This document shows, in pieces, positions 59,801 through 64,000 of a stretch of 64,000 nt of DNA (within the stretch, counting starts at the first letter, position 1; the number at the start of each line of letters is the position of its first letter). This stretch comes from Phalacrocorax aristotelis. Taxonomy: Eukaryota; Chordata; Aves; Suliformes; Phalacrocoracidae. The notes beneath the pieces were generated by a model. That model had not been told where the DNA came from. It ran no database searches and saw nothing but the letters and a program-made list of their open reading frames with translations. The position numbers and the translations under genes were made by a program. Location: positions 62,231,766 through 62,295,765 of the forward strand of contig NC_134279.1 in NCBI RefSeq assembly GCF_949628215.1, written 5' to 3'.

Positions 59801-62504
59801 ACAATAGGAGGTATGATACTGAAGGTTAAATAAGAACATCAGAAATCAAACCACACTGGGAACAGTGTTCAGAAACAGACTTTCAATAGTTATCTATTGA
59901 ACAGACTTGCAGATGTATGCTGGACTAAGAATGTGTACACAGGCAGTTATTACCTCCAAGCTGACATGCAACAACTTGATGGTATTTCTAAATTCTGTGA
60001 GACAGTGAAAGTTTGATAACTTTAAACTAAAAAAACTCATGCCAAAAAGCATTTTCAGTGAAAAGAGTGGCTAACAAACAGGTTCAACTTTTAAAAGCAG
60101 TCAGTTTGTACTTATTTGCCGTCCACCATGTGACGATTTAATGAAAAATAATGCTTCACACTTCATGTAATTATATTCCAAATCAGAATATAATGTCATC
60201 AATTTTTTGCTTTCAAATGTTAACTGCAGTTGGGATTTTGTTAAGAAAATGTTGTGGTTTTTTTTTTTGTCTAATGTTCCTGAAAAGAATAAATAAATGC
60301 ATAACTTAAATAATTTTTTAAAAAAATCCAAACTGAAGAAATTTTATTCAAAAACTTGTTTAACAGCAATTTATGTTCAAACAGAAATCAAGTAAAGAAT
60401 ATGCCAGCCTAGAAAATGAATATTTGGAGTAGTTAAAAGGAAGTAAAAAGAGGTTATAATAAGTCTTTTTCAATACTAAGTGTAACTCTTAAAACAGTTG
60501 CAAGAACCTTAATGATATGTAAAAAGATTTAGGTTCCTTAGTTTAAAAGAAGTTTCCCTCCCATAAGGATTATAAATTTAGAAGTTAAATTATATAATAA
60601 AGTTTTATAGTTCTGTAATTCTGGACATGCATGCTCTATTGAGAATTTGTTATTGCATTCCCCAATCAAAATATTTTATTATTGATGCCAAAAAGGGAAA
60701 GACTAATAATGAAAGAGGGTTGATGTAAAATTAACATCATAATTTTAATTTGTTTCTTTCATGTGGGAGGTGTTCAAATAGTAGGATGGAGAGACCTGCA
60801 TAACCATCTTAGTACATCAATATACACGGTATGTTGAAGAACTAGGACAATGATACAGATTTCAAGAGGAAATAACAAAGCTTTATTTTTACCAGACCAT
60901 TTTAATTTTAAAAAGAACCTCTTACAGCAGGTTCTGTACATTTATTAAATTAAGATATTTAGTGTAAATGGTTTCGAACTTTAGATAATCTTGAGGAAGA
61001 GAGAATCTGCACAGCAAATTCAGTGAAGGTATTAATATTGTTATTCCTTCTAGTGTTCTGATTTTTTTAAAGTTAGAAGAACTAATGCTTGCAAATGTAT
61101 GTCAATAACTACTCTCAAATGCAAATCACACTAATGTCTCATCTTCCTCAGTCACCAGGAGACAGGCCATTTCATGGCTCACCAATTTATGACAGCACTA
61201 GACACAAATGCTGAATTAATACACTGGTAACAAAAATGGCTGGAATATCACATCACACCAAAAGTCCTCTTTCTTCATAATCAGTTTCAAACTTACTGGC
61301 ATTTTTAAAGATTAATTGGTTAGGCCTAACTATCTTAGAGATTGACTTTCATCTCATTCCATAATGTAACATCTATGAGCATTAGGACAAAATGAGTGAT
61401 TGTACCTATTTCTGAATAGCAGTCCTTCCTTTAAAATAAACTGAAACTAATGCTAAGATATGCTACCCTTAAACTTTTAAGGAACAGTGGACCTATTCTA
61501 ATCCTGCAGGACTAGTGATCAAATTGGCAAATGATGCCAGATCTGTCTCCTGGGAAAATAATCAAAGATTTCTTTCCATCTCAGAGTCTTTATTTTAATC
61601 AAAATAGAAGGAAGAAAAGGGTTTTTCACTTCTTTTCTCCAGGACAGAAATATTCTTCAGATTGCCTGTAAATGATCCATATGAGCTGGGCCACCAAAGG
61701 ATGGTTCAGCCCACAGCATTCTTAATGCATCATTCATATGACGACTTTAAAAGTTTTAGGGGCACACAGTTCCTTTAGTATGTTGCACTGCAGCACCACA
61801 GTCAGCTTCAGAAAGAAGTTTTACTGAGTTCATTAGCTATTTAGTTCCTTGGGTAATCAAAATTTGTTATCACAGTTGAATCTAGGTACTACATATCTCA
61901 ATCATACCTTGCAATGAAATGTTTGAATTTCATCTTGACACTGCAACAGGTAATTTCTTTTTCTGACTTCACTTGCAATATGTTCTTGCTCTTACCTTAG
62001 AGCTTTTTTAATTAGAAAAGAATGTAGAGTGGTAGCCATTCAAATAAAACCCAAGGATGTTAAAAAAGTACTTCTTGTAGTGTTTGTTAGGTATGTGATT
62101 TAAAGCATGTGTAAGGACCACTTAAACAAATCTGAACTGAAGGAAAGTTTGGCAAGTTATGCAGAATTATGCATATTGATTTTCTAGGACAAAATTAGTC
62201 TGTCTTACAGCAGCCACTGATAAGTTCAATCTGCTTCGTTAGCAATTTTGAATGTACATTTCTGGTGTTCTTTGCACAAAATGAATAAAACTAGATCCTG
62301 AACTAGTACTGAAGAGAATTAATTAAATTACAGTGATATTTACAGATCCCCACTAAGACCAGGACTGCATTTTGTTAGGTCTTGTACAAATGCATTTTTA
62401 AAAGAATAGGCTAGTGCTGAAGGACAAGAGGGATGAAAAATGCAAAAAAGTTCAATTATTTTCTCCAAAAGCACATACATAAAGATTATTATATGTATAT
62501 ATAG
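53890..62504. other. Unique AT-rich non-coding DNA
   Basis: About 8.6 kb. The largest frame, 125 codons at 54692-55069, has no domain I recognise and no supporting splice or promoter context. There is a TTTG microsatellite at 55312-55333 and an A/C-rich simple stretch near 57221-57270. I see no gene. Confidence 0.5.
55312..55333. repeat. (TTTG)n microsatellite
   Basis: About five TTTG units followed by a short T run. Confidence 0.9.
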
Positions 62505-62594
62505 GTGTGCCTGCTCAAGCAGGGGGCTTGGACAACATGATCTCCAGAGGTCCCTTCCAACCCCTACCGTTCTGTGATTCTGTGATTCTGTGAT
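62505..62594 (+). mobile_element. CR1 LINE 3' tail, short sense copy
   Basis: Contains ATGATCTCCAGAGGTCCCTT, then CCAACCCCTACCG, then tandem ATTCTGTG repeats at the 3' end (62570-62594). This is the diagnostic end of a CR1. Only about 90 bp remains. It differs from the copies near 25.2 and 31 kb, which read ATTCTATG and AAGATCAT, so it belongs to a different CR1 subfamily. The minus frame 62340-62645 is its shadow. Confidence 0.92.
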
Positions 62595-64000
62595 AGGGTT
62601 AATACTTGACCATATAGTTAGATTCCCTAAGCTTTTGACTGCCATAGGCAGAGAAGCTGTGCTATAGAAGGCTTATTTTATACTTGCTTTCTTTCATACC
62701 CTTTTTGCAAGCACCTAATACACTCACTGTTAGAAACAGTACTTAGCTAAATGGACCTTTGTTCTGGCCATTCTGGCCATTTTATAATTATTGGTTTATA
62801 GCTACTTTTCTTCAAAAAGTGGCTTATGAATCTGAGTAAGTTCCTACAGTTTGCTCCAAAACCTGCTCTATTTTTACCCATTTTTTAATGTCCAGACTTG
62901 GTCTGTCATGGGTAGGGAAATCCCTTTCCCTATGGACTGCTAACCTCTCCATACAATATACATACATACAACATACAACACTGATTGATTTGATTTAGTG
63001 TTGTACATGTTTACTTAACACCAGCACCAACAGCTATGTGTACAAATAACATTTGTCTTTGCTGCTCTCACAGTAATAACTGCAAAATAGCATGAAGAAA
63101 TAAGTATAAGAAATATACACTGGATGTTTTACCATGTACAGAAACTTAGAAGCAAATATTGCCATAACGTTATTCTAGCAATCATAACCAGCTAGTACAG
63201 TTTGGGAGGCATTTGCAACAAACACTGTTGACCCATAGCATATTTTATCTGATCTGAAACCTATGGTGCACAGAGTTTCAATTTCTAACCTGGACTACGG
63301 CACTCCCTAAATATATGTAGGATCAGAACTAAGCCCACAGAGCTGAAATATCCAGCATGGATGGTTGAGAGACCCCTAGGAATGTCAGCTGAAACTAGAG
63401 CCTAACCAAGATTTTCTTCCTTACCACTTCAGACAGGTGTTCATCAATAGTCATATCTGCAAGCTAAATCTAGCAACTGTGCTCTCACAGACTGAGAAGG
63501 AAGATCATCCAAGCAGCCAGGCTTTCCTCTAACTTGGGAAGTGGTGCTCATATCTTCTTTGCTTGCTTTTTCATCAAAACAGCTGTGTGGTTGCTTCTCT
63601 GCTGTTCCAATATGTACCAGAAGTACCATAGCTTAACCAACCAGTGAAGGGTGGTGAAAGTTTCAAACCAGTGAAGGTTCATACAGGAAAGTTTCAGTCT
63701 TATTTAAGAGTTTCTGGCACCGCGAAACTTTGTTTCCAAGATGAGACTGATGCTTACATGAGTCCTCACTCTATGAGCCCTTTACTTTAAGCTGGTGGCA
63801 GGCACTAGAATGGGGTTGTTGGCAACAACTGTCTCTCAAACGTGGTGCTGATAGTGAAACAGCTTCCTTTAAATTACCTGTAGATCAAAGCAGAAGAGAT
63901 CTTACTTCATGCAAGAGAAAAAAACAGTCTGATATGAAAAACTAGTTGCTAATATTTTCTGCCTTTCAGAGTCTGAACCCTCCTAGGCTTGGCTCCGACA
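62595..64000. other. Unique non-coding DNA to window end
   Basis: About 1.4 kb with no recognised exon, RNA gene or repeat. The minus frame 63444-63629 has no recognisable similarity. Confidence 0.5.

Overview
The window reads as nuclear DNA of a bird, probably a neoavian. The evidence is the repeats. There are CR1 (chicken repeat 1) LINE copies ending in the ATTCTATGA/ATTCTGTGA octamer-type tail, and eight copies of one avian endogenous-retrovirus LTR family that begins TGTCCTGGTT and ends TTAAACCAYGACA. The DNA is AT-rich, with no operon-like packing and no bacterial features. I found no host protein-coding exon, tRNA, rRNA or CRISPR array that I can defend. The open frames are short and are either chance ORFs or shadows of retroelements. 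It looks like a gene desert or a long intron.

Layout. 1-3.5 kb: unique sequence with one damaged antisense LTR (569-892). 3.5-5.1 kb: a second type of LTR, about 1 kb long (3512-5093), split by a family-1 LTR (3550-4101). 5.1-19.9 kb: unique AT-rich DNA with several inverted repeats. 19.95-22.38 kb: a compact provirus with two LTRs, a tRNA-Lys-like primer-binding site, a 9-unit array of about 49-bp repeats, no gag or pol, and a perfect 5-bp target-site duplication. 24.5-25.8 kb: a 5' LTR, primer-binding site, short CR1 and decayed reverse-transcriptase fragment. 26.1-30.1 kb: two antisense LTRs, the second a clean solo LTR with a 5-bp duplication. 30.5-32.5 kb: a sense CR1 interrupted by an antisense CR1, then a third CR1 stub. 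32.5-52 kb: unique DNA with one candidate third-type LTR (47200-47979). 52.2-53.9 kb: the 3' part of a family-1 provirus, with an integrase remnant, 3' untranslated region and 3' LTR. 53.9-64 kb: unique DNA with one short CR1 tail at 62.5 kb.

How the parts relate. The integrase locus at 52.2 kb and the reverse-transcriptase locus at 24.5 kb are independent remnants of pol-bearing proviruses. The compact element at 19.95 kb shares LTR and 3' untranslated sequence with the 52-53 kb locus, so it looks like a pol-less derivative that would have depended on enzymes made by autonomous relatives. All coding remnants are broken by stops or frameshifts. I did not find a new functional system. The most notable items are the compact provirus, its tandem array (which resembles an array in the second LTR type), and the two nested insertions.
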